Positions 6,433-13,536 of a DNA stretch of 25,135 bases are shown here, in pieces. Location of the stretch: positions 1 to 25,135 of the forward strand of contig CALBJG010000100.1 of the NCBI GenBank assembly GCA_937892865.1, in the 5' to 3' direction. A program made the translations under genes and the position numbers. Position 1 is the stretch's first letter. Each line of letters opens with the position of its first letter. Source of the DNA: an uncultured Clostridia bacterium. GTDB taxonomy: Bacteria; Bacillota; Clostridia; Oscillospirales; Oscillospiraceae. The notes under the pieces are model-generated. The model worked only from the letters and a program-made list of their open reading frames with translations, was not told where the DNA came from and did no database searches.

Positions 6433-7251
6433 ATGAAAAAGAGAATTGTTGCGCTGCTCCTCGCGGTTACTGTATTGTTTACCGGTGTGATGCTGACAGC
6501 CTGTGGTGACAATGAAGAGAATCCTGCGGTTGCTACCCCTAAAAGTACCGCAGAAGTGATCAATGCGGCGTTGAAAAAGACCAGTGATTTGGATTCTATG
6601 TCTGCCACGATGAAAATGGAAATGGATATGTCGATGCAAGGAATGACAATGTCTGTTCCAATTACCGCAAAAATCAAGGTGAAAGATGCCAAAAGTGACA
6701 ATGCGGTGGTATCTGTGGCAATGTCAATGTCTATGCTTGGACAGGAACTCGAAATCGAGATGTATCAAGAGGGACAATGGGCCTATGTTGTTATGGGCGA
6801 TATGAAGTATAAGTGTTCTGCAGAAGACATGAAAGGCGAACTTGATTATGCCGACAGCGCCAACGACATGCTCAAGGAGATTCCGGAAGAATTGTTAAAG
6901 GATGTACAATTGGTTCAGACGGAAGATGGCAGTCAGACCGCAACCATTCCTTTCCCGGCGGAAAAATTTGCAGAACTGTATGAAGATCTGATTGAAAGTA
7001 TGAATTCTGAAACCGGCACGAACATTGGAGAAATGAAAATTTCCGACGCCGTTGTGACCATTACTATGGCAGGGGACTATGCAACGGGGTGCGATATCGC
7101 GTTTACTATGGATATGACAGTAGAAGGTATAAGCACCACCACAAAAGCAAAGGCGATGGTCACCTATGAAAATCCCGGACAGCAGGTTACCATTACACCG
7201 CCTGCAGGTTATCAGGACTTTGAGGAAATGGATTTAGAAGCCGGTTTGTAA
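6433..7251 (+). CDS. DUF6612/LolA-like lipoprotein
   Basis: 272 residues. Signal peptide with lipobox LTAC, lipidated Cys24. After a short linker comes TAEVINAALKKTSDLDSMSA, the typical opening of the LolA-like half-barrel lipoproteins (DUF6612) of Firmicutes, followed by long amphipathic beta strands (about 55-270). The strand at 56-73 has Met at nearly every second position (eight Met in 18 residues) and another Met run follows near 98-103, which would line one face of the sheet. The family is thought to bind hydrophobic ligands outside the membrane; the ligand is unknown. The ATG at 6433 has AAAGGGG (6417-6423) 9 bases upstream; a TTG at 6427 is less likely. It appears monocistronic. Confidence 0.75.
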   Translation: MKKRIVALLLAVTVLFTGVMLTACGDNEENPAVATPKSTAEVINAALKKTSDLDSMSATMKMEMDMSMQGMTMSVPITAKIKVKDAKSDNAVVSVAMSMSMLGQELEIEMYQEGQWAYVVMGDMKYKCSAEDMKGELDYADSANDMLKEIPEELLKDVQLVQTEDGSQTATIPFPAEKFAELYEDLIESMNSETGTNIGEMKISDAVVTITMAGDYATGCDIAFTMDMTVEGISTTTKAKAMVTYENPGQQVTITPPAGYQDFEEMDLEAGL

Positions 7252-7273
7252 TCGAAATAATAGAATATCAAAA

Positions 7274-7309
7274 GGAGACGCTTTCTGTAAGGAAGCGTCT
7301 CCCTTTCTT
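7274..7309 (+). terminator. Terminator of the lipoprotein gene
   Basis: GGAGACGCTT (7274-7283) pairs with AAGCGTCTCC (7293-7302) and is followed by CTTTCTT, a weak T tract. Confidence 0.75.
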
Positions 7310-7351
7310 AAAAGGAAGCAAAATAATTCTCTTGCGCTTGATGGCAAAGGG

Positions 7352-7379
7352 TTGATTTGTCTTTTGGGTGTGCTATAAT
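7352..7379 (+). promoter_or_regulatory. Promoter of the HAD/TIM-barrel operon
   Basis: TTGATT (7352-7357), 16-base spacer, TATAAT (7374-7379) with extended -10 TG (7371-7372). Confidence 0.8.
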
Positions 7380-7408
7380 GGGCGCAGATAAACAAAGGGG
7401 ATTTCAAA

Positions 7409-8230
7409 ATGGGTAAATTCGACGGCATTTTGATCTGTACAGATTTGGATGGCACACTGTATCGCAACGATAAAACGATTTCAAAAGAAAACAAGGAAGC
7501 AATTGAATATTTTAAGCAGGAAGGCGGCTGGTTTACCTTTATTACCGGGCGGATGCCCTATTATTCCCAGCAGGCCTACAATGCAGCGAAGCCCAATGTG
7601 CCTTTCGGCTGTATCAACGGCAGCGGTCTGTATGACGGCGAAGCCCGGGAATATGTCTGGAAGATACCACTGGCTGATGGAGTTGAGGAACTTCTGGAAT
7701 GTGTGGACCGGCAGTGTCCGGAAGCGGGCATTCAAGTCACCCTATTTGATAAAGCGCTGTTTTCCAGGGATAACGAAGTGACAGAGATGTTCCGCCGGCG
7801 GACGGGTGTTCCCCACCAGGTAAAGCATTACCGGGATATCCGGGAGACAAAGGCGAAGATCGTGTTCGGTTGTCCCCGGGAGGATGTCATCCTGGGTGTG
7901 GAAAAGACCTTGAAAGCCCATCCTGCGGCAGAAAAGTTTTCCTTTATCCGTTCAGAGAAAACACTTTTTGAGATATTGCCCAAAGGTGTGGATAAAGGGC
8001 TGGCGCTGGCAAAACTTATCGAATACTTAAAGGCAGACCCCAAGAAAACCATTGCTGTCGGCGACTATAATAACGACATCGGTATGTTCCGGTCGGCCCG
8101 GTACGGCATCGCCGTTGCCAATGCCTGCCAGGCAGCAAAGGACGCAGCAGACCTGATCACCGTAAGCAATGAAGAACACGCAATCGCGCAAGTGATACGG
8201 GACATCGAAAACGGACAAATCATTTTTTAA
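7409..8230 (+). CDS. Cof-type HAD-IIB phosphatase
   Basis: 273 residues, typical for the Cof/YidA group of small-molecule phosphatases. Motif I is CTDLDGT with Asp12 and Asp14. Motif II is the FITGR segment, a C2-type cap lies between about 85 and 190, the motif III Lys falls in PKGVDKGLAL, and motif IV is VGDYNNDIGM. It likely dephosphorylates a sugar phosphate in the cytoplasm. AAAGGGG lies 8 bases before the ATG. The next gene starts 18 bases after its stop, so the two are probably co-transcribed and may act on the same sugar-derived compound. Confidence 0.9.
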   Translation: MGKFDGILICTDLDGTLYRNDKTISKENKEAIEYFKQEGGWFTFITGRMPYYSQQAYNAAKPNVPFGCINGSGLYDGEAREYVWKIPLADGVEELLECVDRQCPEAGIQVTLFDKALFSRDNEVTEMFRRRTGVPHQVKHYRDIRETKAKIVFGCPREDVILGVEKTLKAHPAAEKFSFIRSEKTLFEILPKGVDKGLALAKLIEYLKADPKKTIAVGDYNNDIGMFRSARYGIAVANACQAAKDAADLITVSNEEHAIAQVIRDIENGQIIF

Positions 8231-8248
8231 CATAAGAGGAAATGACAT

Positions 8249-10123
8249 ATGTATAAAATTTCTGTTCCTGTAATGAACAGTAATTTAAAAAGAAATAACC
8301 GGGAAAAGGCACTCCGGGAAATCAAAAAAATCGGTGCAGAGCGTGTGTTTCTTGCCATGGATTCCTATGAACTGGATGTCCAAAGACGCAATTTAGCGCT
8401 GCAGGAACTGACGGATAACTGCGCATTTTTCAAGGAACAAGGACTTGAGGTCGGCGCCTGGATCTGGACATTTCTGGTCAACGATAACACCCAATTTCGC
8501 AATATGCGCTCTATTCAGGGGACGGAAATTAAGAAACATATGTGTCCAACCGATGAATCCTTCGTAAAATTTGCATCGGATTATATAAGGGATGTTGCCA
8601 AATGCGGCGTATCGATGATTCTGTTCGACGATGACTTTCGATACGGATTTTTGGCAGAATCTCCGGCGTGTCTTTGCGACCGGCATATAGAGATCATAAA
8701 CGAAATGACAGGGGAGCCCTTAGGGCGCGAAGAACTCCAAAAACACATCACAACTGGCAAGAAAAACCCGTTTCGGGATGCATACTTAAAGGCAAACGGC
8801 GATGCTCTGCGAAAGTTTGCCGCAGAGATGAGAACGGCAGTGGATCAGGTAGATCCCCAAATTCGAATGGGCGCTTGCGCTTGTATAACCTCTTGGGATA
8901 TAGACGGAACGGATGCTTATGAAATAGCCAAAATTCTTGCGGGAGAAACCGTGCCCTTTACACGGTTGATTGGCGCGCCGTATTGGGCAGTGGAACAAAG
9001 TTGGGGCAACAGTCTGCAAGATGTTGTAGAACTGGAAAGAATGGAAAGCGCGTGGACGAAACGACCGGATCTGGAAATTATGGCAGAGGGAGATGTGTTT
9101 CCGAGACCTCGTATCAACTGCCCGGCAAGTTTCCTGGAAGGGTTTGATACGGCCATTCGCGCCTCCGGCTGTACTGACGGCATACTGAAGTACGCATTGG
9201 ATTACACATCAAATGCCGATTATGAAACGGGTTATACCCGTTTTCACCAGCGTAATATACCGTTATATAAGGCAATTGATGAAACTTTTGGTGAGAAGCG
9301 CAGTTGTGGCGTACGGGTGTACGAGTCTATGAAAAAAGTTGCGGATATGGAGATCCCAACGAAAGTAAACCGGGAAACAGATATCCAGAGCGGCCTGTTT
9401 TCCAACGCAGCAAAAGTCCTGTCCCACAATGGTATCCCCAGTGTTTATGAAGGAGAGGGCGTTTGCGGAATTGTCTTTGGCGAAAACGCAAGAGCGCTGC
9501 CTTTAAGCGCATTGAAAAAAGGCTTGATATTGGATATCGCCGCTGCCGAGATACTTATGGGCAGAGGCGTGGATGTTGGTATTGACAAAATCGGGGACCC
9601 GTTGCGCCAGCCCTGGGAAGAGCATTTTATACAAAGTGGCAATCATATTATGATCAGCGGCGCAACGGTGTTTGATATTACAGTAAAAGATAATGCCGAG
9701 ATCTTGAGTTGCGTGAAAACACCTGACGGTATTGTTCCGGTGTCCTATCGTTATGAAAATGCGGACGGAAACAGATTTTTGGTGTTTAATATCCGTGTGT
9801 CACAGAAATATTCTGCAATGCTGAAGCACTATGAAAGAGGCTATCAAATTGCGCAGAATGTTACTTGGCTTTCCGGCGTGAAACTGCCGGCATATATTTA
9901 TGGACATCCGTCGCTCTATATGCAGTGTAAGAAAAATGAAAAAGCAATGGCTGTCGGTCTATGGAATTTCTTTGCCGACACGGTAATGGAGCCGGTGGTA
10001 GAACTGGAAACACCTTTCCGGGATATCCGCTTTATAAATTGCAGCGGCAAAATGGAAAAGGATAAGGTTTGTTTGTCAGATATTGATCCCTTTGCCTTTG
10101 CCGGTTTTGAGGTTTTCAGGTGA
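8249..10123 (+). CDS. Uncharacterised TIM-barrel protein, glycosidase-like
   Basis: 624 residues, no signal peptide. I do not recognise a named family. The first ~345 residues alternate strands and helices like a TIM barrel: ILFDDDF (Asp127-129) followed by CLCDRH (141-146), then MAEGD (Glu280, Asp282), the kinds of acidic strand ends seen in glycoside hydrolases. Residues about 380-480 (SHNGIPSVYEGEG, then GLILDIAAAEILMGRGVDVGI) resemble the amidotransferase-fold middle domain of GH42-type beta-galactosidases, and a beta-rich tail follows. The function is inferred as glycan or glycoside processing at most. AGAGGAAA precedes the ATG. It follows the Cof phosphatase in one operon. No clear terminator follows; 10124-10224 holds a short gagtaaggagtaa remnant and no clear promoter. 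Confidence 0.7.
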   Translation: MYKISVPVMNSNLKRNNREKALREIKKIGAERVFLAMDSYELDVQRRNLALQELTDNCAFFKEQGLEVGAWIWTFLVNDNTQFRNMRSIQGTEIKKHMCPTDESFVKFASDYIRDVAKCGVSMILFDDDFRYGFLAESPACLCDRHIEIINEMTGEPLGREELQKHITTGKKNPFRDAYLKANGDALRKFAAEMRTAVDQVDPQIRMGACACITSWDIDGTDAYEIAKILAGETVPFTRLIGAPYWAVEQSWGNSLQDVVELERMESAWTKRPDLEIMAEGDVFPRPRINCPASFLEGFDTAIRASGCTDGILKYALDYTSNADYETGYTRFHQRNIPLYKAIDETFGEKRSCGVRVYESMKKVADMEIPTKVNRETDIQSGLFSNAAKVLSHNGIPSVYEGEGVCGIVFGENARALPLSALKKGLILDIAAAEILMGRGVDVGIDKIGDPLRQPWEEHFIQSGNHIMISGATVFDITVKDNAEILSCVKTPDGIVPVSYRYENADGNRFLVFNIRVSQKYSAMLKHYERGYQIAQNVTWLSGVKLPAYIYGHPSLYMQCKKNEKAMAVGLWNFFADTVMEPVVELETPFRDIRFINCSGKMEKDKVCLSDIDPFAFAGFEVFR

Positions 10124-10224
10124 GAAACGAAAAATAGAGAGTAAGGAGTAAAAATCAGATTACTTTCTGCCAATATTCGTTTGAAGTATATATTTTTTCA
10201 CAAAAGATATGGGGAGATGATCCA

Positions 10225-10803
10225 ATGAAGGCATATAAGACCTTACCGGAAGACTACAAAGAGTTTTATACCATTGATCTGCAAAAAGATAAGAAAATGG
10301 CGCTGCTTGTAAATTTGCTGGCGGTGGTCATTGCTGCGGTGTTGGTCGTGCCGATGCTTTTTATCGTACCGATCTCCGGGTTGTTTGATCTGACCCAGGG
10401 GTTGGGGCAATATATGCTCCGTTTCGGCGCAATTATTGTGTTGATGGTGGTGTATATGGTGCTGCACGAACTGGTACACGGCGCGGCGATGAAACTCTGC
10501 GGTACGAAAAAGATCAAATACGGATTTACCGGAATGTACGCTTTTGCCGGCAGCGATGATTACTATGATAAAAAGGCATACATTTTCATCGCATTGGCGC
10601 CGGTGATCCTTTGGGGTGTTGTCATTGCGTTGATCAATCCTTTTGTTTCTGCCCAGTGGTTTTGGGTAGTTTATTTTATTCAGGTCATCAACCTTTCCGG
10701 CGCGGCGGGAGATCTGTTCGTTACAGTGAGATTTTCCCGCTTCCCAGAAGATATTCTGGTGATTGATCGCGGTGTGGGGATGACCGTTTATTCCAAATCA
10801 TAG
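10225..10803 (+). CDS. DUF3267 membrane zincin-type metalloprotease
   Basis: 192 residues with about four membrane segments (about 26-50, 64-83, 119-138, 143-160). The HELVHG motif (His81, Glu82, His85) lies at the end of the second segment, and Asp163 in GAAGDLFVT is a likely third zinc ligand, as in site-2-type membrane peptidases. This matches DUF3267, a putative zincin family; substrates are unknown. GGGGAG is upstream of the ATG. The next gene starts 11 bases after the stop and shares its message. Confidence 0.85.
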   Translation: MKAYKTLPEDYKEFYTIDLQKDKKMALLVNLLAVVIAAVLVVPMLFIVPISGLFDLTQGLGQYMLRFGAIIVLMVVYMVLHELVHGAAMKLCGTKKIKYGFTGMYAFAGSDDYYDKKAYIFIALAPVILWGVVIALINPFVSAQWFWVVYFIQVINLSGAAGDLFVTVRFSRFPEDILVIDRGVGMTVYSKS

Positions 10804-10814
10804 GAGGGATCGTT

Positions 10815-11096
10815 ATGTATCAACCGAAACCCATCGATACAAGCAAAATACAGTTACCGGAAGAACTGCTTGCCCTGACAGAAAAGATCGCGGAAAATGT
10901 TCACGAGAACTGGTCTGTGGGACGGATCCGGGAGGGCTGGACTTACGGAAAACAGCGGGACGATGAAAAGAAAACAACCCCCTGCTTAGTGCCATACGAT
11001 GAATTGAGCGAGGAAGAAAAGTCTTATGACCGGATTACCGCTATGGAAACGCTGAAACTGATCGTAGCCCTTGGCTACCGAATCGAAAAACCGTAA
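10815..11096 (+). CDS. RyR-domain protein
   Basis: 93 residues forming essentially one RyR (ryanodine-receptor repeat) domain: NVHENWSVGRIREGW, then YGKQRDDEKKTTPCLVPYDE, and the closing YDRITAMETLKLIVALGY. Bacterial stand-alone RyR proteins are common in gut Firmicutes and Bacteroidetes, with no settled function; a nucleotide-ligand binding role has been proposed from their company with conflict-system genes. GGAGGG precedes the ATG. It is co-transcribed with the DUF3267 protein and convergent with the TIR gene. Confidence 0.9.
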   Translation: MYQPKPIDTSKIQLPEELLALTEKIAENVHENWSVGRIREGWTYGKQRDDEKKTTPCLVPYDELSEEEKSYDRITAMETLKLIVALGYRIEKP

Positions 11097-11109
11097 AATA
11101 CGCAAAAAA

Positions 11110-11138
11110 GCCGGAACGCGATTGCGTTCCGGCTGGTT
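11110..11138. terminator. Bidirectional terminator between RyR and TIR genes
   Basis: GCCGGAACGC (11110-11119), loop GATT, GCGTTCCGGC (11124-11133). It has A-rich sequence on the left and GGTTTT on the right, and lies between two converging genes. Confidence 0.85.
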
Positions 11139-12146
11139 TTATTCTGCGCCGATCTGCTCAACCACAGTCGAATCGATGCCGTTTAAAAGGGCATCTTCGA
11201 AATCCGGTTGTGAGAGGAACAACTGTTGGTAGGAACTTAAGACCCATTCGATGCCCTCGTTAAAATGGGCATCGTCCATACGGACAGTGAGCATACGGAG
11301 CGTTGCGATATCGGCGGCGAGAGAAATTTCCCGCTCGGTCCATAGCGATTGGGTGGAGTTGGCGCTGGAAAACAGCAGGTATTGGGAGCATCCTTTGAGT
11401 TTCATTGCCAGCGTAGTGATCCAGTTATCACCGCCCCGGATACCCTTATCATACCAGATGCGGCAACCGTTTTTCTGCAGGAAACGCAGATAGGGAATCA
11501 CGGTTTCTTCGTCAGCCCGGGCATAACTTACGAAAATATAAGGTTTATTGCCGGTGTAGGGCAGGGGGATGAGATCCTTTTCCCGTTCTTTGTATTTCTT
11601 GATCAAATGCGCATATTGCGCTTTTAAATTTTCCAGATCAAATTTGGTGTTTTCACCGCTGTAAAGCACCACTTCATCAAACAGCGCCCGCTGGGCGATG
11701 AATCGATCTTTGATTGCCCGTCCCATTTCCAGCCGGGCTTCTTTCTGATCAGCCGGCGCAGGCAGGGCGTTGGTCAAAGCGGACAGCGCATTATCTTCAA
11801 TATAGGCATAGATGGTGACAACGTGATCACCGTAGGCATTTTTGATTTCCTGCAAAAAAGACAGATCATCTGAAGAGAAAGTAAGCAGCGTGTCTGTTTG
11901 CCCATTCACCGCAGGCTCGATTTGAGAAGAGCGAAAGCCTACCAACCGGCCGTTGTTTTCGTATCTGTAATCGCAACTTTCCACCTCAGACCGGTCAGCC
12001 CGGCGGAGAATTCCGTCACTGGGCTGAATGCGGGTGTTTTCCGTTTCGAAAGTGTATTTAAATACATCGTCAATGCCGTTTTCTTTAAAAAAGGCTTTGG
12101 TGCTGCGAGTGACGACGGTGGTCAGTCCGTAAATGATGTACAGCAT
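11139..12146 (-). CDS. TIR-domain protein with degenerate guanylate-kinase-like N-terminus
   Basis: 335 residues, cytoplasmic. Residues 201-310 are a TIR domain: KPYIFVSYARADE, RIWYDKGI, GGDNW, and SLWTERE, where W269 and E273 form the WxxxE motif that carries the catalytic Glu of NAD-cleaving TIRs. Residues 1-185 follow the order of guanylate kinase: an opening strand and loop (IIYGLTTVVTRST) where GxxGxGKST is expected, CDYRYENNGRLVGF at the GMP-binding position, VVTIYAYIE, and a C-terminal helix. The Walker A Gly and Lys are missing, so it is more likely a binding or sensing domain than a kinase; this assignment is by eye and tentative. Bacterial sensor-TIR fusions commonly act in antiphage defence by NAD depletion. 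AAAGGAG is 7 bases before the start. It is monocistronic. Confidence 0.8.
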   Translation of the reverse strand: MLYIIYGLTTVVTRSTKAFFKENGIDDVFKYTFETENTRIQPSDGILRRADRSEVESCDYRYENNGRLVGFRSSQIEPAVNGQTDTLLTFSSDDLSFLQEIKNAYGDHVVTIYAYIEDNALSALTNALPAPADQKEARLEMGRAIKDRFIAQRALFDEVVLYSGENTKFDLENLKAQYAHLIKKYKEREKDLIPLPYTGNKPYIFVSYARADEETVIPYLRFLQKNGCRIWYDKGIRGGDNWITTLAMKLKGCSQYLLFSSANSTQSLWTEREISLAADIATLRMLTVRMDDAHFNEGIEWVLSSYQQLFLSQPDFEDALLNGIDSTVVEQIGAE

Positions 12147-12172
12147 ATGAAAACTCCTTTTGCTTTTTGTTC

Positions 12173-12202
12173 ATTGTAACACAACCGCAAGGGGAAAATC
12201 AA
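12173..12202 (-). promoter_or_regulatory. Promoter of the TIR gene
   Basis: On the minus strand, TTGATT (12202-12197), an 18-base spacer, and TACAAT (12178-12173). Confidence 0.55.
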
Positions 12203-12208
12203 CAGCAT

Positions 12209-12250
12209 AAAAAAGCGCCGCAAGGGGTGTGCTACCCTTTGCGGCGCTTT
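12209..12250 (-). terminator. Terminator of the ywaF-like gene
   Basis: GCGCCGCAAGGGG (12215-12227) pairs with CCCTTTGCGGCGC (12235-12247), 13 bp with one G-T pair. The A run at 12208-12214 becomes the U tract on the minus strand. Confidence 0.85.
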
Positions 12251-12254
12251 CCGG

Positions 12255-13127
12255 TTACGGATGTAGATTCACAGGGGGAGATTTCCGGCGATGCAGATTC
12301 TTCACATCTGCCGTAAAATGCTTGTGATCGAAGATCAAAGAAATAAGGAAGGACAAGGGCGTAACGATCAGATATACCGGGGTGATCAGCCAGAACCAGG
12401 GCCAATACTTCAGTTGTCCTGCAAATTCGCCTACAGGCACGGTTTTGAACAGATCGGGGGTAAACATTGCCAGGAAGTTGCCGATGGCATCGTTTTCACC
12501 GGGGCCCCAGATATAAGAGGTGTTTTTAAAGTGAATTGCCAGAAAATCTTCTTCATTCCACAGTGTAAAGAAACCCAGTTCCCACTGGAACACCTGATTG
12601 AGCATAATAAACAGCATCACAAGCAGAAGTCCGGTGGGGGCGCTGATGAGGCGCTTATAAGAAAGGGTGTGCAGATTTAAAAGCACCATCAGCAGGGGGA
12701 CAGCCATTACCATCCAGTGGTGATAGTAAAAACGGATAATATCCAGTTGTTCTGCCAACTGATTGTCCTTTGCCAACGGCTCCTGGGGATAGATCAGGGC
12801 GATCAAACCGCTGAGCACGCCGATGTAGAACATATAGTCCTTGACCCGGTCGTTTTTAGAGAAGAACATAAAGGGAAACAGCGCGATATTCGCGCCGCAG
12901 ATGTTGACGAACCAACTGTCCCGGAGCATCCGGGCTTCGTCCACACTATAGGGCGGGATATATACTTTCAGAAAATGGAGTAAAAGACCCAATGCCAGCA
13001 GGCCGAACAGTACAGCCTTTTGGGTAAAGGGCGTTTTATTACGAAGCAGATAATACAGACCAACGATGGCACCGGCGCTTAAAAGCAGCCAGAAAAAGTA
13101 CCAGCCGTTAAACATTTCGATGATCAT
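12255..13127 (-). CDS. YwaF-family (TIGR02206/TMEM164-type) membrane protein
   Basis: 290 residues with about seven predicted membrane helices, starting near residues 8-28, 36-55, 74-90, 99-115, 139-155, 160-180 and 244-268. Conserved features of the family visible here are HFLK on helix 2, the ...FVNICGANIALFPFMFF... segment on helix 3, the YYHHWMVM motif with paired His, and a late NQVFQWELG loop. The family is widespread in Firmicutes and its biochemical role is unknown; eukaryotic TMEM164 relatives act in lipid acyl transfer. AAGGA precedes the ATG. It is divergent from the 75-aa gene at 13278 and has its own promoter. Confidence 0.75.
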   Translation of the reverse strand: MIIEMFNGWYFFWLLLSAGAIVGLYYLLRNKTPFTQKAVLFGLLALGLLLHFLKVYIPPYSVDEARMLRDSWFVNICGANIALFPFMFFSKNDRVKDYMFYIGVLSGLIALIYPQEPLAKDNQLAEQLDIIRFYYHHWMVMAVPLLMVLLNLHTLSYKRLISAPTGLLLVMLFIMLNQVFQWELGFFTLWNEEDFLAIHFKNTSYIWGPGENDAIGNFLAMFTPDLFKTVPVGEFAGQLKYWPWFWLITPVYLIVTPLSFLISLIFDHKHFTADVKNLHRRKSPPVNLHP

Positions 13128-13157
13128 TTCAATCCTTCTTTCTCTGTAATCAACACA

Positions 13158-13186
13158 ATTTTACTGACAGAAAAGTCCAAAGTCAA
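13158..13186 (-). promoter_or_regulatory. Promoter of the ywaF-like gene
   Basis: Minus-strand TTGACT (13186-13181), 17-base spacer, TAAAAT (13163-13158). Confidence 0.65.
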
Positions 13187-13196
13187 CGAACTTAAG

Positions 13197-13255
13197 AAAG
13201 TCTTAACCCGCCTTAAAAAAGTCTTAATGACAGAGCGGACATTTTGCGATATAAT
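13197..13255 (+). promoter_or_regulatory. Promoter with paired AAAGTCTTAA repeats, upstream of the 75-aa gene
   Basis: ATGACA (13227-13232), 17-base spacer, TATAAT (13250-13255). AAAGTCTTAA occurs at 13197-13206 and 13218-13227, 21 bases apart; the second copy abuts the -35 box. This looks like a regulator binding array placed between two divergent promoters. Which regulator binds cannot be told. Confidence 0.6.
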
Positions 13256-13277
13256 GATGCAATAAGGGGGTGGCAGA

Positions 13278-13505
13278 ATGCTTTATGAACTGGTACGGGA
13301 GATTCCCAATCTGTGCCGCAACAACCAAATGCGGGATGTGTTTATCGATGAAATCGAGACTGATGACCCGGTGGCATATGTGCGAAAATTCCTGGAAAAA
13401 TCCCAGGTGGAGATATCTGTAGATACAAAAGCCGGGGGCGTTGTGACCGTGTTTGCCGTTGCCGCCGGACTGACGCAAAAATTTATATTTACCCCGATCG
13501 ATTAA
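13278..13505 (+). CDS. Small conserved-looking protein of unknown function
   Basis: 75 residues, soluble, no signal peptide. It reads as a helix-strand-helix-strand fold (MLYELVREIPNLCRNNQMRD, VEISVDTKAGGVVTVFAVAA). I do not recognise a family. It is supported as a gene by a near-consensus promoter, AAGGGGG 7-12 bases before the ATG, and its own strong terminator directly at the stop codon. Its divergent neighbour is the ywaF-like gene and the two may share the AAAGTCTTAA operator. Confidence 0.75.
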   Translation: MLYELVREIPNLCRNNQMRDVFIDEIETDDPVAYVRKFLEKSQVEISVDTKAGGVVTVFAVAAGLTQKFIFTPID

Positions 13506-13535
13506 AAAAGCACCGTCGGCAGACGGTGCTTTTTT
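13504..13535. terminator. Bidirectional terminator between 75-aa gene and pepF
   Basis: AAAAAAGCACCGTC (13504-13517), loop GGCA, GACGGTGCTTTTTT (13522-13535): a perfect 14-bp stem including A/T tracts on both sides, between converging genes. Confidence 0.95.
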
Positions 13536-13536
13536 G

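Noticed and set aside
6252..6509. Plus-strand 85-codon frame before the DUF6612-like gene
   Set aside because: Overlaps the promoter and the signal-peptide start of the lipoprotein in another frame, with no ribosome site of its own.
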